A stretch of 64,000 nucleotides of DNA from Rhizobacter sp. OV335 (GCF_900142965.1 NZ_FRCQ01000002.1:186001-250000), one strand, 5' to 3'. Counted from the stretch's first letter, positions 7,492 to 17,083 are shown. The notes: a model not told the origin generated them from the sequence alone. Made by a program: numbers and translations.

Positions 7492-10185
7492 TCAGGCCTG
7501 CCACGGCGCCGGTGCCGCCGCATCCACGCCGTACTTCGCGACCGCCTGCGCCAGCACCCCGCGCTCCAGCGTGCCTTCGCGCACCAGCGCCTGCAGCGCC
7601 GCCAGCACCACCTGGTGCCGGTCGACCTCGAAGAAGCGGCGCAGTTGCTGGCGCGTGTCGCTGCGGCCGAAGCCGTCGGTGCCGAGCGTCGCGTAGCGCG
7701 CCGGCACGAACTCGGCGATCAGCTGCGGCCACGCGCGCACGTAGTCGGTCGCGGCGATCACCGGGTCGTCGCCGGCCAGCAGCGTCGCCACGTGCGACAC
7801 CGCCGGCGCACCGCCCAGCCGCTCGGCGCGGTCGCACTCGCGGGCCTCGCGCGCCAGCTCGCTGAAGCTCGTCACGCTGAACACCTCGCTCGCCACCTTC
7901 CAGTCGGTGGCCAGCAGCTCGGCCGCGGCGATCACCTCGCGCAGGATCGCGCCGCTGCCGAGCAGCCGCACACTGCCGGCCGGCTTCTTCACCGCCTGCG
8001 CCTGCAGCCGGTACATGCCGCGCAGCAGGTCGGCGTGCGCCGCGTCCGGCAGCGACGGCTGCGCGTAGTTCTCGTTCATCAGCGTGATGTAGTGGAACTC
8101 GTCGCACTGCTGCTCCAGCATGCGCCGCGCCGCATGGTCCATGATCACCGCGACCTCGCCGGCGAAGGCCGGATCCCACGCGCGGCAGTTCGGCACCATC
8201 GCGGCCATCACCAGGCTGCTGCCGTCCTGGTGCTGCAGGCCCTCGCCGCCGAGCGTCGTGCGGCCCGCGGTGGCACCGAACAGGAAGCCGCGCACGCGCT
8301 GGTCGGCCGCCGCCCAGATCAGGTCGCCGACGCGCTGGAAGCCGAACATCGAGTAGTAGATGTACATCGGCAGCATCGGCAGCCCGTGCACGCTGTACGA
8401 GGTGCCGGCCGCGATCCACGACGCGAGCGCGCCGGCCTCGGTGATGCCTTCCTCGAGCAGCTGGCCGTCCTTCGCCTCGCGGTACGACAGCATCGAGCCC
8501 GCGTCCTCCGGCTCGTACAGCTGCCCGTGCGGCGAGTAGATGCCGATCTGCCGGAACAGGCTCGCCATGCCGAAGGTGCGCGCCTCGTCCGCGACGATCG
8601 GCACGATGCGCGGCCCGAGCGCCTCGTCCTTCAGCAGCCCGGCGAACATGCGCACCGCCGCCATCGTGGTCGACATCTCCTTGCCGTCGGCCTGCAGCGC
8701 GAAGCCGCCCCAGCCGGCCAGCGGCGGCACCGGCAGCACCGGCGCCTGCGGCTTGCGCGCCGGCAGCGCTCCGCCGAGCGCGCGGCGGCGCTCGTGCAGG
8801 TAGACCATCTCGGGGCTGTCGTCGGCCGGCTTGTAGAAGCGCAGCGCGGCCACGTCATCGTCCGACAGCGGCAGCGCGAAGCGGTCGCGGAAGGCCTTCA
8901 GCGCGCTCACGTCGAGCTTCTTCGCCTGGTGCGAGGTCATGCGCGATTCGCCGACGCCGCCCATGCCGAAGCCCTTCTTGGTCTTCGCGAGGATCACCGT
9001 CGGCCGGCCCTTGTGCGCCCGCGCCGCGGCGAAGGCCGCATGCAGCTTGCGGAAGTCGTGCCCGCCACGCTTCAGCGCATCGATCTCGTCGACGCCCATG
9101 TGCGCCACCAGCGCCTGCACCTGCGGGTCCTGCCGGAAGAAATGCTCGACGTTGTAGGCGCCGTCGTTCGCGCCCAGCGTCTGGTACTGGCCGTCGACGG
9201 TGGCGGCCAGCCGCTGCAGCAGCACGTGCTGGGTGTCGCGCGCGAACAGCGCATCCCAGTCGGAACCCCACAGCACCTTGACGACGTTCCAGCCGGCACC
9301 GGTGAACAGCGATTCGAGCTCCTGGATGATCTGGCCGTTGCCGCGCACCGGGCCATCGAGCCGCTGCAGGTTGCAGTTGACGACGAAGGTCAGGTTGTCG
9401 AGCTGCTCGCGCGCAGCGAGCGTCAGGCCGGCGATCGATTCGGGCTCGTCCATCTCGCCGTCGCCGAACACGCCCCAGACGTGGCGCTGCGCGGTGTCGG
9501 CCAGGCCACGGTGCGCCAGGTAGCGCATGAAGCGCGCCTGGTACACCGCGCTCAGCGGGCCGAGGCCCATCGAGCCGGTCGGGAACTGCCAGAACTCCGG
9601 CATCAGCCACGGGTGCGGGTACGAGCACAGGCCGCGGCCGCCGACCTCCTGGCGGTAGTTCGCGAGCTGCTCCTCGCTGAGCCGGCCCTCGAGGAAGGCG
9701 CGCGAGTAGACGCCCGGCGCCGAATGCGGCTGGAAGTACACCAGGTCGGCATCGCGCCCGCCCGGCGTGCGGCTGTCGTCGCCGCGGAAGAAATGGTTGA
9801 AGCCCAGCTCGAAGATCTCGGCCGCCGACGCATAGCTCGCGATGTGGCCACCCAGCTCGCCATAGGCCTGGTTCGCGCGCACCACCATCGCGAGCGCGTT
9901 CCAGCGCGTGATCGCGGTCAGGCGCTCCTCGATCGCGAGGTCGCCCGGGTAGTGGCCCTGGCGCTCCAGCGGGATGGTGTTGCGGTAGGCCGAGTACGGC
10001 TGCACGTGCGGCACGATGCCCAGCTGCTGCGCCTGCTCTTCCAGCTGCTCCAGCAGGTACAGGCCGCGCTCGCTGCCGCTCTCGGCGACGCTGGCGCGCA
10101 GCGCGTCGAGCCACTCCCTGGTTTCCAGCGGATCGGTGTCGCTCGCGGCCTGGGCGAGCAGGTGGCGGGGGGTCTGGCCGTTCAT
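7492..10185 (-). CDS. aceE: Pyruvate dehydrogenase E1 component, homodimeric type
   Basis: This 897-residue thiamine-diphosphate enzyme decarboxylates pyruvate and acetylates the E2 lipoyl group in the pyruvate dehydrogenase complex. Length matches homodimeric AceE (~890). The ATG at 10185 (MNGQTPRHLL) is chosen because upstream in-frame codons lack AceE similarity. Visible landmarks are VQPYSAYRNTIPLERQG near the N-terminus, the ThDP/Mg site GDGEMDEPES with following N-N residues, TKKGFGMG, and IVADEARTFGM in the pyrimidine-binding domain. The E2 and E3 genes are not adjacent, so this is a stand-alone copy, possibly a second E1. It diverges from the penicillin-binding protein gene. Confidence 0.93.
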   Translation of the reverse strand: MNGQTPRHLLAQAASDTDPLETREWLDALRASVAESGSERGLYLLEQLEEQAQQLGIVPHVQPYSAYRNTIPLERQGHYPGDLAIEERLTAITRWNALAMVVRANQAYGELGGHIASYASAAEIFELGFNHFFRGDDSRTPGGRDADLVYFQPHSAPGVYSRAFLEGRLSEEQLANYRQEVGGRGLCSYPHPWLMPEFWQFPTGSMGLGPLSAVYQARFMRYLAHRGLADTAQRHVWGVFGDGEMDEPESIAGLTLAAREQLDNLTFVVNCNLQRLDGPVRGNGQIIQELESLFTGAGWNVVKVLWGSDWDALFARDTQHVLLQRLAATVDGQYQTLGANDGAYNVEHFFRQDPQVQALVAHMGVDEIDALKRGGHDFRKLHAAFAAARAHKGRPTVILAKTKKGFGMGGVGESRMTSHQAKKLDVSALKAFRDRFALPLSDDDVAALRFYKPADDSPEMVYLHERRRALGGALPARKPQAPVLPVPPLAGWGGFALQADGKEMSTTMAAVRMFAGLLKDEALGPRIVPIVADEARTFGMASLFRQIGIYSPHGQLYEPEDAGSMLSYREAKDGQLLEEGITEAGALASWIAAGTSYSVHGLPMLPMYIYYSMFGFQRVGDLIWAAADQRVRGFLFGATAGRTTLGGEGLQHQDGSSLVMAAMVPNCRAWDPAFAGEVAVIMDHAARRMLEQQCDEFHYITLMNENYAQPSLPDAAHADLLRGMYRLQAQAVKKPAGSVRLLGSGAILREVIAAAELLATDWKVASEVFSVTSFSELAREARECDRAERLGGAPAVSHVATLLAGDDPVIAATDYVRAWPQLIAEFVPARYATLGTDGFGRSDTRQQLRRFFEVDRHQVVLAALQALVREGTLERGVLAQAVAKYGVDAAAPAPWQA

Positions 10186-10330
10186 GGGGCGGTCCTGCAG
10201 CGGGGGAGCCGAGACTATAGAAGAACATGTTGAAACCGCGTGCGGAACCGCCCCCGGCGGGACATTGCATAGACTCGCCCACCCGGCCCGCCGTTTGCCC
10301 GCTGTCCGGCAGTTGTCTTGAAGGACCCCG

Positions 10331-12790
10331 ATGCCGCCATTCCGCCCCGACCCGTTGCCCACCGTGCCCGGCTTCGAGCCCGCGCCCGTGTGGCGCGAGC
10401 GCCTGCGGCGCATCGCACTGTGGTCGGGGCTCGCTGCCGCGGTGCTGGCCGTGGCGCTCGGCATCTACATCGTGGTGCTGCTGCGCATCACGCCCAGCAT
10501 CGACGACCTGAAGCAGGTGCAGGCACAGCAGCCCAGCGTGCTGCTGTCGGCCGACGGCCAGCAGATCGCGAGCTTCCGGCGCGCCCAGCAGGAGCGGCTG
10601 ACGCTCGACAAGATCTCGCCCTTCGTCGTGAAGGCGCTGGTCGCCACCGAGGACCGCCGCTTCTACGATCACCACGGCATCGACTTCATCCGCTCGTTCG
10701 GCGCGGTGCTGCACAGCGCCACCGGCGACATGCAGGGTGGCTCCACGATCACTCAGCAGCTGGCGCGCAACCTGTTTCGCGACGAGGTCGGGCGCGCCCG
10801 CACCCTGCACCGCAAGGGCAAGGAATGGGTCACCGCGATGCGCATCGAGCGCGTCTACGACAAGACCCAGATCCTCGAGGCCTACCTGAACACCGTGCCG
10901 TTCCTGTACAACGCGGTCGGCATCGAGATGGCGGCGCGCACCTACTTCGACACCTCGGCGGCCGAGCTCGACGTGCTGCAGAGCGCCACGCTGGTCGGCA
11001 TGCTGAAGGGCACCCAGTACTACAACCCGGTGCAGCACCCCGAGCGGGCGCTCGCGCGGCGCAACGTGGTGCTGTCGCAGATGGCGAAGGCGCAGGCGAT
11101 CACCGACGAGCAGCTGCGCACGCTGAGCGCGCAGCCGCTGCAGCTGCACTGGAGCCGGCAACCCGATTTCCCGGCCACCGCGCCGCACTTCGCGGCCTAT
11201 GCGCGCAAGTGGCTGCTCGACTGGGCCGATGAGCATGATCAAGACCTGTATGCCGACGGCCTGGTGATCGAGACCACGCTCGACAGCCGGCTGCAGGATG
11301 AAGCGATGCGGGCAGTGCAGGCGCAGGCCGATGCGCTGCAGCAGGTGGCCGACGCCGAATGGAGCCGCCCCGCACTGCCGCCGGTGTCGAACGCGCCCGA
11401 GGCCTACGCGAAGCTGCTGGGCAAGGCCGAGCCGTTCGGCTTCTTGTGGACCGGGCGGCGCGACCTCGTCACCGCGTTCCTGCGCGAGACGCCGGAGTTC
11501 AAGCAGGCGGTCGAAGGCGGCGCGGGCCCGGGCGAAGCGCTCGAGAAGCTGCGCGCCGATGCGCCGTTCATCGCGAAGCTGAAGGCGCAGAAGACGCGGC
11601 TGGAGGCCGGCTTCGTCGCAATGGACCCGCGCAACGGCGAGATCCGCGCCTGGGTCGGCAGCCGCGATTTCGCGCAGGAGCAGTACGACCACGTCGCGCA
11701 GGCCGAGCGCCAGCCCGGCTCGACCTTCAAGCCCTTCGTCTACGGCGCGGCGCTGGAGGCCGGGCTCACACCCGACCGCACCTTCGTCGACGGGCCGGTC
11801 GAGGTCACGATGGGCGGCACCGTCTGGCGCCCGACCGACATGTCGGGCTCGACCGGGCAGCCGATGACGATCCGCGACGGCCTCGCGCTGTCGAAGAACA
11901 CCATCACCGCGCAGGTCATGCAGGAGGTGGGCATCCCGCGCGTGGTGGCGCTCGCGAAGTCGCTCGGCGTCGACCAGAGCCCGCTCGAGCCGGTGCCGTC
12001 GCTCGCGCTCGGCACCAGCCCGGTCACGCTGCTGGAGATGGTGAACGCCTATGCGTCGATCGCGCAGGTGGGCAGCGTGCACAAGCCGCTGTTCGTCAAG
12101 CGCATCAAGGACCGCAGTGGCCGGGTGATCGCCGAGTTCGGCGAATCGCCGCGTCGCGGCATGTCGCCCGAGGCCGCCACCGACCTGATCGACATGATGC
12201 GCGGCGTGATCGCACGCGGCACCGGCACGCAGGTGCGCACGCGCTTCGGCGTGACCGGCGACTTGGCCGGCAAGACCGGCACCACGCAGAAGAACACCGA
12301 CGGCTGGTTCATCCTGATGCACCCGGAGCTGGTGGCCGGCGCGTGGGTCGGCTTCAACGATGCGCGGGTCACGCTGCGCAGCAGCTGGTGGGGCCAGGGC
12401 GGGCACAACGCGGTGCGGCTGGTCGGCGATTTCTTCCGCGATGCGCAGAAGAAGGGGCTGGTCGACCCGAAGGCGAGCTTCCCGCCGCCGCGCGTGCCGG
12501 TGCCGGCGGTCGAGCCGGCGGCATCGGCGCCCGAGGGCGCGAACGAGGGCGAGGGTGGCAGCCTCGATCCGGCGAACGGCGACGACCAGCCGCCCAAGAC
12601 CTCGGAGGAGCTCGGGCAGGTGCTCAGCGGCATGGGCCTGGACCCGAAGACCGGCGTGCCGAAGTCGCCGGGCGATCGGCCTGCGCCGCGGCCGCAACCG
12701 AGCCCTCCGAGCCCTCAACCGATGGTTCCATTCCATGAAGAGCCGGCACCGCCACCCGCGGCACCGGCGGCTTCCGACTCCAGCCCATGA
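10331..12790 (+). CDS. Class A penicillin-binding protein (bifunctional transglycosylase/transpeptidase)
   Basis: This 819-residue membrane-anchored enzyme polymerises and cross-links peptidoglycan. A transmembrane helix lies at ~33-55. The glycosyltransferase domain carries EDRRFYDHHGID (catalytic Glu107) and GGSTITQQLARNLF. The transpeptidase domain has the SxxK motif STFK (Ser464), SKN (Ser521) and KTGTT (Lys648). A Pro/Ala/Glu-rich low-complexity tail follows from ~residue 715. It belongs to the PBP1A/PBP1C-like group; the large insert between the two domains (~320-420) looks like the PBP1-type found in betaproteobacteria. A DUF885 gene follows 34 bases later. Confidence 0.92.
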   Translation: MPPFRPDPLPTVPGFEPAPVWRERLRRIALWSGLAAAVLAVALGIYIVVLLRITPSIDDLKQVQAQQPSVLLSADGQQIASFRRAQQERLTLDKISPFVVKALVATEDRRFYDHHGIDFIRSFGAVLHSATGDMQGGSTITQQLARNLFRDEVGRARTLHRKGKEWVTAMRIERVYDKTQILEAYLNTVPFLYNAVGIEMAARTYFDTSAAELDVLQSATLVGMLKGTQYYNPVQHPERALARRNVVLSQMAKAQAITDEQLRTLSAQPLQLHWSRQPDFPATAPHFAAYARKWLLDWADEHDQDLYADGLVIETTLDSRLQDEAMRAVQAQADALQQVADAEWSRPALPPVSNAPEAYAKLLGKAEPFGFLWTGRRDLVTAFLRETPEFKQAVEGGAGPGEALEKLRADAPFIAKLKAQKTRLEAGFVAMDPRNGEIRAWVGSRDFAQEQYDHVAQAERQPGSTFKPFVYGAALEAGLTPDRTFVDGPVEVTMGGTVWRPTDMSGSTGQPMTIRDGLALSKNTITAQVMQEVGIPRVVALAKSLGVDQSPLEPVPSLALGTSPVTLLEMVNAYASIAQVGSVHKPLFVKRIKDRSGRVIAEFGESPRRGMSPEAATDLIDMMRGVIARGTGTQVRTRFGVTGDLAGKTGTTQKNTDGWFILMHPELVAGAWVGFNDARVTLRSSWWGQGGHNAVRLVGDFFRDAQKKGLVDPKASFPPPRVPVPAVEPAASAPEGANEGEGGSLDPANGDDQPPKTSEELGQVLSGMGLDPKTGVPKSPGDRPAPRPQPSPPSPQPMVPFHEEPAPPPAAPAASDSSP

Positions 12791-12824
12791 GGCTTTCGAC
12801 GACCTGACCCGGGAGAAGACCCAG

Positions 12825-14666
12825 ATGAGCTTTCCGATGACCTGGCTGCGTGCCGCGCAGCCTGCCCTGCTTGCCCTGCTGATCGCAGCGACGGGCACGC
12901 TCCACGCGCAACCGGCCGCCGCGCCCGAGGGAGCGGCCTCCGCGCCGCAGTCGGCCGAGGCCGTGGCCTTGCGCCGCCTGCTCGATACCGACCTCGCCGA
13001 GAACTTCCGTCGCGAGCCCTTGTGGGCCACGGTGCTCGGTATTCCCGGCTACAACGCGGCGCTGCCCGACCTGTCGGACGCCGAACAGCAGCGCGTGCAG
13101 GCCTACGACCGCGACATGCTCGCGCGCGTGCAGGCGATCAGCCCGGCCGGCCTGCGCGGCCAGGACCTGGTCTCGCGCCAGCTGCTGCTGGACAAGATGC
13201 GCATCGCCGTCGAATCGCAGCAGTTCGTGCATTCGGAAGAACTGGTGCTGACCACGCTGTGGGGCATCCAGTCGATGATGCCGCTGGCCGCGCAGATGAC
13301 GCCGATGCGCAGCGCGGACGACTACCGCGATTACACCGCCCGCGTGAAGGGCGTGCCCCGCATGGCGGAGCAGACGCAGCAGCTTCTCGTGCGCGGCCTG
13401 CAGTCGGGCTGGGTGCAGCCACGCGGCGTGGTCGATCGGGTGATCGCCGGCATCGACGCGCACCTGGTGGCCGATGCGGACGACAGCGTGCTGCTGAAGC
13501 CGTTCAAGGCCTTCGTGCCCGCGGTGGCGCAGGACCAGCGCGACGCGCTGCTGCAGGCCGCGCGCGCCGCGGTGCGCGACGACTACCAGCCGGCGCTGCG
13601 CCGGCTGCGCGAATTCCTCGCGACGACCTACCGGCCGAAGGCGCCGGTCGACGTCGGCCTGGCGGCGCTGCCGGGCGGCGCGGCGTACTACGACTTCCTG
13701 ATCCGCACCGGCATCGTGCCGGACCAGGACGCCGGCAAGATCCACGCACTCGGTTTGCGCGAGGTGGCACGGCTGCGGCGTGAGATCGCGCAGGTGGCGC
13801 GGCAGACCGGCTTCAAGGGCAGCACGCAGGCGTTCATGCACTACGTGAGCCACGACAAGCGCTTCTTCTTCACGTCCGAAGAGGCGGTGCTGGCCGCCTT
13901 CCGTGCGATGTCGGCGCGCATCGATCCGCAGTTGCCGACGCTGTTCCACAGCGTGCCGCGCATGGCGTACGAGGTGCGCGGCATGACGGCGTCGGAGTCG
14001 GCCAGCAGCACAGCGGCCAACTACACGCCGGGCTCACTGGAGCTCGGAACGCCCGGCTATTTCACGGTGAACGCGCGCGGCTTCGCTGCAGAGCCGACCT
14101 GGGAGGTGGAGACGCTGTTCCTGCACGAGACGGTGCCGGGGCACCACCTGCAGGGCGCCCGCTCGGCCGAGATCGAGGGCCTGCACGACTGGCGCCGTCG
14201 CGGCAGCTGGAACGTGGCCTATGGCGAAGGCTGGGCGCTGTACGCCGAATCGCTGGGCTTCCAGCTCGGCATGTACCGCGACCCGTACCAGCACTACGGC
14301 CACCTGCAGGCGCAGCTGTTCCGTGCGGCGCGGCTGGTGGTCGATACCGGCATCCACGCCTATCGGTGGCCGCGAGCGAAGGCGGTCGACTACATGATCC
14401 GGCAGGCTGGGCTCGAGCCGGCGAACGCCGCCAGCGAGGTCGACCGCTACTTCTCGAACCCGAGCCAGGCGCTCGGCTACCTGCTGGGCAAGCGCAAGCT
14501 GCTGGAGCTGCGCGAACGGGCGCAGAAGGCGCTGGGCACCCGCTTCGACCTGCGCGACTTCCACGCGGTGGTGATCGACAGCGGCGCGATGCCGTTGTCG
14601 GTGCTGGAACAGCGGGTGGACGCCTGGATCGCGCGCGGTGGCGGGCGGCCGGACGCGGAGGGCTGA
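12825..14666 (+). CDS. DUF885 family exported protein, putative metal-dependent peptidase
   Basis: This 613-residue protein starts at ATG 12825 after GGGAGAAGACCCAG. A signal peptide ends near residue 30 (GTLHAQ). The C-terminal half carries HETVPGHHLQ (His434 onward), an HExxxxH-like zinc-site pattern typical of DUF885, with a downstream Glu-rich helix (YGEGWALYAESL) expected to supply further ligands. Members are poorly characterised secreted or periplasmic peptidases. It probably shares a transcript with the penicillin-binding protein gene upstream. The substrate is unknown. Confidence 0.85.
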   Translation: MSFPMTWLRAAQPALLALLIAATGTLHAQPAAAPEGAASAPQSAEAVALRRLLDTDLAENFRREPLWATVLGIPGYNAALPDLSDAEQQRVQAYDRDMLARVQAISPAGLRGQDLVSRQLLLDKMRIAVESQQFVHSEELVLTTLWGIQSMMPLAAQMTPMRSADDYRDYTARVKGVPRMAEQTQQLLVRGLQSGWVQPRGVVDRVIAGIDAHLVADADDSVLLKPFKAFVPAVAQDQRDALLQAARAAVRDDYQPALRRLREFLATTYRPKAPVDVGLAALPGGAAYYDFLIRTGIVPDQDAGKIHALGLREVARLRREIAQVARQTGFKGSTQAFMHYVSHDKRFFFTSEEAVLAAFRAMSARIDPQLPTLFHSVPRMAYEVRGMTASESASSTAANYTPGSLELGTPGYFTVNARGFAAEPTWEVETLFLHETVPGHHLQGARSAEIEGLHDWRRRGSWNVAYGEGWALYAESLGFQLGMYRDPYQHYGHLQAQLFRAARLVVDTGIHAYRWPRAKAVDYMIRQAGLEPANAASEVDRYFSNPSQALGYLLGKRKLLELRERAQKALGTRFDLRDFHAVVIDSGAMPLSVLEQRVDAWIARGGGRPDAEG

Positions 14667-14733
14667 CCGAATCGATCGACAAAGGACGCGCGCAGGTTCT
14701 AGACTAGACTTGGTCAACCTCGAAGGCGCTCGC

Positions 14734-14970
14734 ATGAACCCCGTCAACATCTACGAAGCAAAGACAAGACTGTCCCAACTGGTCGATCAAGCTGCCGCGG
14801 GTGAAGACGTGGTGGTCAGCCGCAACGGCAAGCCGCTGGTGCGAATCACCCGTCTCGCAGCGCCGGAACGCAAGATCCGGTTCGGGGTCCTCAAGGGCAA
14901 GGTCAAGATCGCTGCGGATTTCGACGCGCCACTGCCGGACGACGTGATTGCAGGCTTCGAGGGGCGTTGA
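14734..14970 (+). CDS. Antitoxin, Phd/YefM family
   Basis: The 78-residue protein opens with MNPVNIYEAKTRLSQLVDQA, the DNA-binding fold of Phd/YefM antitoxins, followed by the conserved EDVVVSRNGKPLVRITRL segment and a C-terminal toxin-binding tail ending in DDVIAGFEGR. It overlaps the following PIN toxin by one base, the usual coupled order antitoxin-toxin. It is expected to neutralise the PIN nuclease and repress its own promoter, which would lie in 14667-14733. Confidence 0.9.
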   Translation: MNPVNIYEAKTRLSQLVDQAAAGEDVVVSRNGKPLVRITRLAAPERKIRFGVLKGKVKIAADFDAPLPDDVIAGFEGR

Positions 14971-15347
14971 TGCGCTTGTTGCTGGACACGCACGTTTTCC
15001 TGTGGGCCGTCGCGGGGTCATCGAAATTGAAGGCAAGTTCCCGTCGCTTGATCGAGTCGGCCGATGAGGTTCATGTGTCGGCGGCTTCGATCTGGGAAAT
15101 CGCCATCAAGTCTCGCCTCGGAAAGATCGACGCCGATGCCGACGAACTCGTGGCTGCCATAGCGGCGAGCGGCTTCATCGAACTGCCGGTACGCTCGGTG
15201 CATGCCGCCGCGACGCATCGATTGCCGTTGCATCACAACGATCCTTTCGACCGCTTGCTCGTGGCGCAGGCATTGACCGAACCGCTGCGGCTGCTCAGTG
15301 CGGACGCCATCCTCGCCCAATACACAGACCTCGTGATTCCGATCTGA
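14970..15347 (+). CDS. PIN-domain toxin (VapC-like ribonuclease)
   Basis: The 125-residue protein starts at ATG 14970, overlapping the antitoxin stop; a TTG at 14967 is a less likely start. It shows the PIN acidic residues: Asp in LLLDTHVFLW, Glu in SAASIWEIAIKS, and Asp in the HHNDPFDRLLVAQA motif, which places it in the group paired with Phd-type antitoxins. It should be a Mg-dependent RNase that halts translation when the antitoxin is degraded. All key residues are intact, so this is probably a working toxin-antitoxin pair. Confidence 0.9.
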   Translation: MRLLLDTHVFLWAVAGSSKLKASSRRLIESADEVHVSAASIWEIAIKSRLGKIDADADELVAAIAASGFIELPVRSVHAAATHRLPLHHNDPFDRLLVAQALTEPLRLLSADAILAQYTDLVIPI

Positions 15348-15367
15348 TACCCATTCCATTTGCCGCC

Positions 15368-15973
15368 ATGTCGACCTCTGAAGCACCGCTGATCCAGATC
15401 GCCCGCCGCTACTCGCACATCGGCATGCAGGTGGCGAAGGCCTACCACCAGCGGCAGGTCGAGCTGCAACTCGACAAGGTGCTGATGCCCGACCGCCTGT
15501 CGACGCCCGCTGGCACCCAGGCCTCGATCGCGACGCTCGGCGAGCTGCGCGAGCTGACCGCGACGCACCGGCAGGCGTACCAGAAGCTGATGGTGGGATT
15601 CGCCGGCGAGATGGCCAAGGCTTTGGAGGATTTGCCCGAGGCGGTGCGCGATGCCGAACGGGATCGCATCGTGCCGATGCTCGAATGGCAGTTCAACGCG
15701 CAGCGCGAGTTCTACGAGAACCGCGACCGCTGGATCGCTGCGGCCGAACAGGTTTGCGAGCTGATCGAAGAACGCCGCGCGAAGCTGACCTTCACCGACG
15801 ACGGCGTGCTGTTCGAGGCCGACGAAGACCTCGACCGCTTCCAGGCGCTGATGAGTTCTCTCGACGAGATGCAGCAGCGCGAGACCGAGCAACTGGCGCA
15901 GCGCATCGAGCGGATGAAGCGCTCGGCCGCGGCGCTCGGGATGAGCTTCGGCGACGAGGCGCCGCTCGCCTAG
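15368..15973 (+). CDS. Hypothetical coiled-coil protein
   Basis: I do not recognise this 201-residue soluble protein. It is highly helical and charged, with long heptad-like stretches (e.g. residues ~100-140 and 150-190), no cysteine-rich or membrane segments and no signal peptide. It begins 20 bases after the PIN toxin at ATG 15368 and ends with TAG. Base composition is like the core genome. It may be a structural or regulatory protein; no function can be assigned. Confidence 0.6.
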   Translation: MSTSEAPLIQIARRYSHIGMQVAKAYHQRQVELQLDKVLMPDRLSTPAGTQASIATLGELRELTATHRQAYQKLMVGFAGEMAKALEDLPEAVRDAERDRIVPMLEWQFNAQREFYENRDRWIAAAEQVCELIEERRAKLTFTDDGVLFEADEDLDRFQALMSSLDEMQQRETEQLAQRIERMKRSAAALGMSFGDEAPLA

Positions 15974-16037
15974 CAAGGCCATTGCGTCCCGAGGGACGCA
16001 TGGCGGCTACGATGGGCCTCAACTTGTCGAGACCCTC

Positions 16038-16217
16038 ATGAACCAACTCCTGCTGCAACCCGCCGCCACGATCACGGCCGCACTGATCACCAACCCGGCA
16101 CCGGGGGTGACACGCACGAAGATCGAGGACGTGGGCGCGCTGTTCACCATGGTCTACAACGAACTGGCCAAGGCGGCTGCCGCCGACACCGAAAAGGCGA
16201 AGACGACGGCCTCCTGA
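16038..16217 (+). CDS. Small hypothetical protein
   Basis: A 59-codon frame runs from ATG 16038 to TGA 16215-16217, preceded by TCGAGACCCTC, which is a weak ribosome-binding site. The product is Ala/Thr-rich, with NQLLLQPAATITAALITNP at the start and a helical Lys/Ala tail. The frame is intact and lies 64 bases after the coiled-coil gene in the same direction. I do not know the family, and whether it is translated is uncertain. Confidence 0.4.
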   Translation: MNQLLLQPAATITAALITNPAPGVTRTKIEDVGALFTMVYNELAKAAAADTEKAKTTAS

Positions 16218-16231
16218 GGCCGGGCAGAACC

Positions 16232-16474
16232 TCAGCGGTTCTGCTGCGGCGGACGCCCGAGGTGGCGGAACGTGATCCGCCCCTTGCTCAGGTCGTACGG
16301 CGACATTTCCAGCGACACGTTGTCGCCCGCCAGGATGCGGATGTGGTGCTTGCGCATGCGTCCCGACGTGTAGGCCACCAGCTTGTGGCCGTTTTCCAGC
16401 GTCACGCGGAAACGCGAGTCCGGCAGGATTTCGTTGACGACGCCGCTCATTTCGATCAGTTCTTCCTTGGCCAT
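16232..16474 (-). CDS. infA: Translation initiation factor IF-1
   Basis: This 80-residue protein has the full IF-1 OB fold: [13 protein letters not shown] at the start, then [28 protein letters not shown] and [15 protein letters not shown]-1 binds the 30S A site during initiation. It is about 8 residues longer than the E. coli protein because of a GRPPQQNR tail, as in the second infA copy of many Burkholderiales. A strong AAGGAGT ribosome-binding site precedes the start. It follows an 80-codon frame (16486-16728) by only 11 bases and may share its transcript. Confidence 0.95.
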   Translation of the reverse strand: MAKEELIEMSGVVNEILPDSRFRVTLENGHKLVAYTSGRMRKHHIRILAGDNVSLEMSPYDLSKGRITFRHLGRPPQQNR

Positions 16475-16485
16475 GAGGACACTCC

Positions 16486-16728
16486 TTAGGGGTTGGACGG
16501 GGATGGCACGGCCGCGCTGCGGCCCGCGACCCAGGCGAGGCCCTGGTCGGTGGCGTAGCGCAATGCGGCGCGTGCGGTCTGGAAGAGCGGCGAGAAGCGC
16601 ATCACCCGGTCGTGGGTGGCGCTGCCGCGGCCGCTGCGGATGGAGACGGCGGCCTCATGGCGGCCGTCGCTGCGGGAATGGCTGAGTGGCGAGACGAGGT
16701 ATCTGCCGATTTCGATCGAGGTCTTGAT
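16486..16728 (-). pseudogene. Small coding-like frame upstream of infA lacking a canonical start
   Basis: On the minus strand an 80-codon frame ends with TAA at 16486-16488. It reads like real protein ([47 protein letters not shown]) and resembles small Burkholderiales proteins I recall without a name. The frame has no ATG, GTG or TTG at the expected N-terminus; the codon where Met would be expected is ATC at 16728-16726, with AAAGAA 6 bases upstream, and an in-frame TGA lies at 16740-16738. It is either a gene with a rare ATC start or one that lost its start codon. infA follows after 11 bases. Confidence 0.45.
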
Positions 16729-17083
16729 GCAGTTCTTTCAAGGGCGCGACCGGCTTGCGAGTGCCATCGGAAACGGCTGCTGCAGCGTCGGTCGGGAGTA
16801 GGGGCGTCGATGCCGTCAGAGGATGCAGCCCGCGGGACAGGCCGCCCGACACGCGCCAGGAGGAAGCACGGAGTCTACCACTGCGGGCTTTTTCAGGCCA
16901 CGCCTGCACGGCGGTATCCCCGTGAACGACTGGGCGTTCGAGGCGGGCAGCGTGTCATGCCGATGACACGTCGGGCCGGAACACTGCGCGGTCGCCCATT
17001 TCACGAGCAGTCAGATGACCGTCACGATCCGCGCCCTGGCGCCTTGTTCTCGTCACGGAACGCATTTTGAGGAGTAGCCTTCC
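16729..17083. other. Gene-free stretch
   Basis: No convincing gene was found in these 355 bases on either strand. The right end carries TTGAGGAGTAG, the ribosome-binding site of the antidote-like gene at 17084. The left end would have to hold the promoter for the infA transcript. Confidence 0.5.

Noticed and set aside
7615-10233. An 872-codon plus-strand frame opposite aceE
   Set aside because: aceE on the minus strand has full-length family similarity and correct motifs; the opposing frame is a compositional shadow.
8855-13030. A very long open frame on the minus strand across aceE and the penicillin-binding protein gene
   Set aside because: It overlaps two clearly identified genes, and its predicted protein is Arg/Ala/His-rich without domains. 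Such antisense frames are common in high-GC DNA.
16681-16710. TGAGTGG on the plus strand as a minus-strand hrp-box -10 element
   Set aside because: No GGTTCC- or CGTTCC-like partner lies at 15-16 bases, and the site is within the coding-like frame next to infA.
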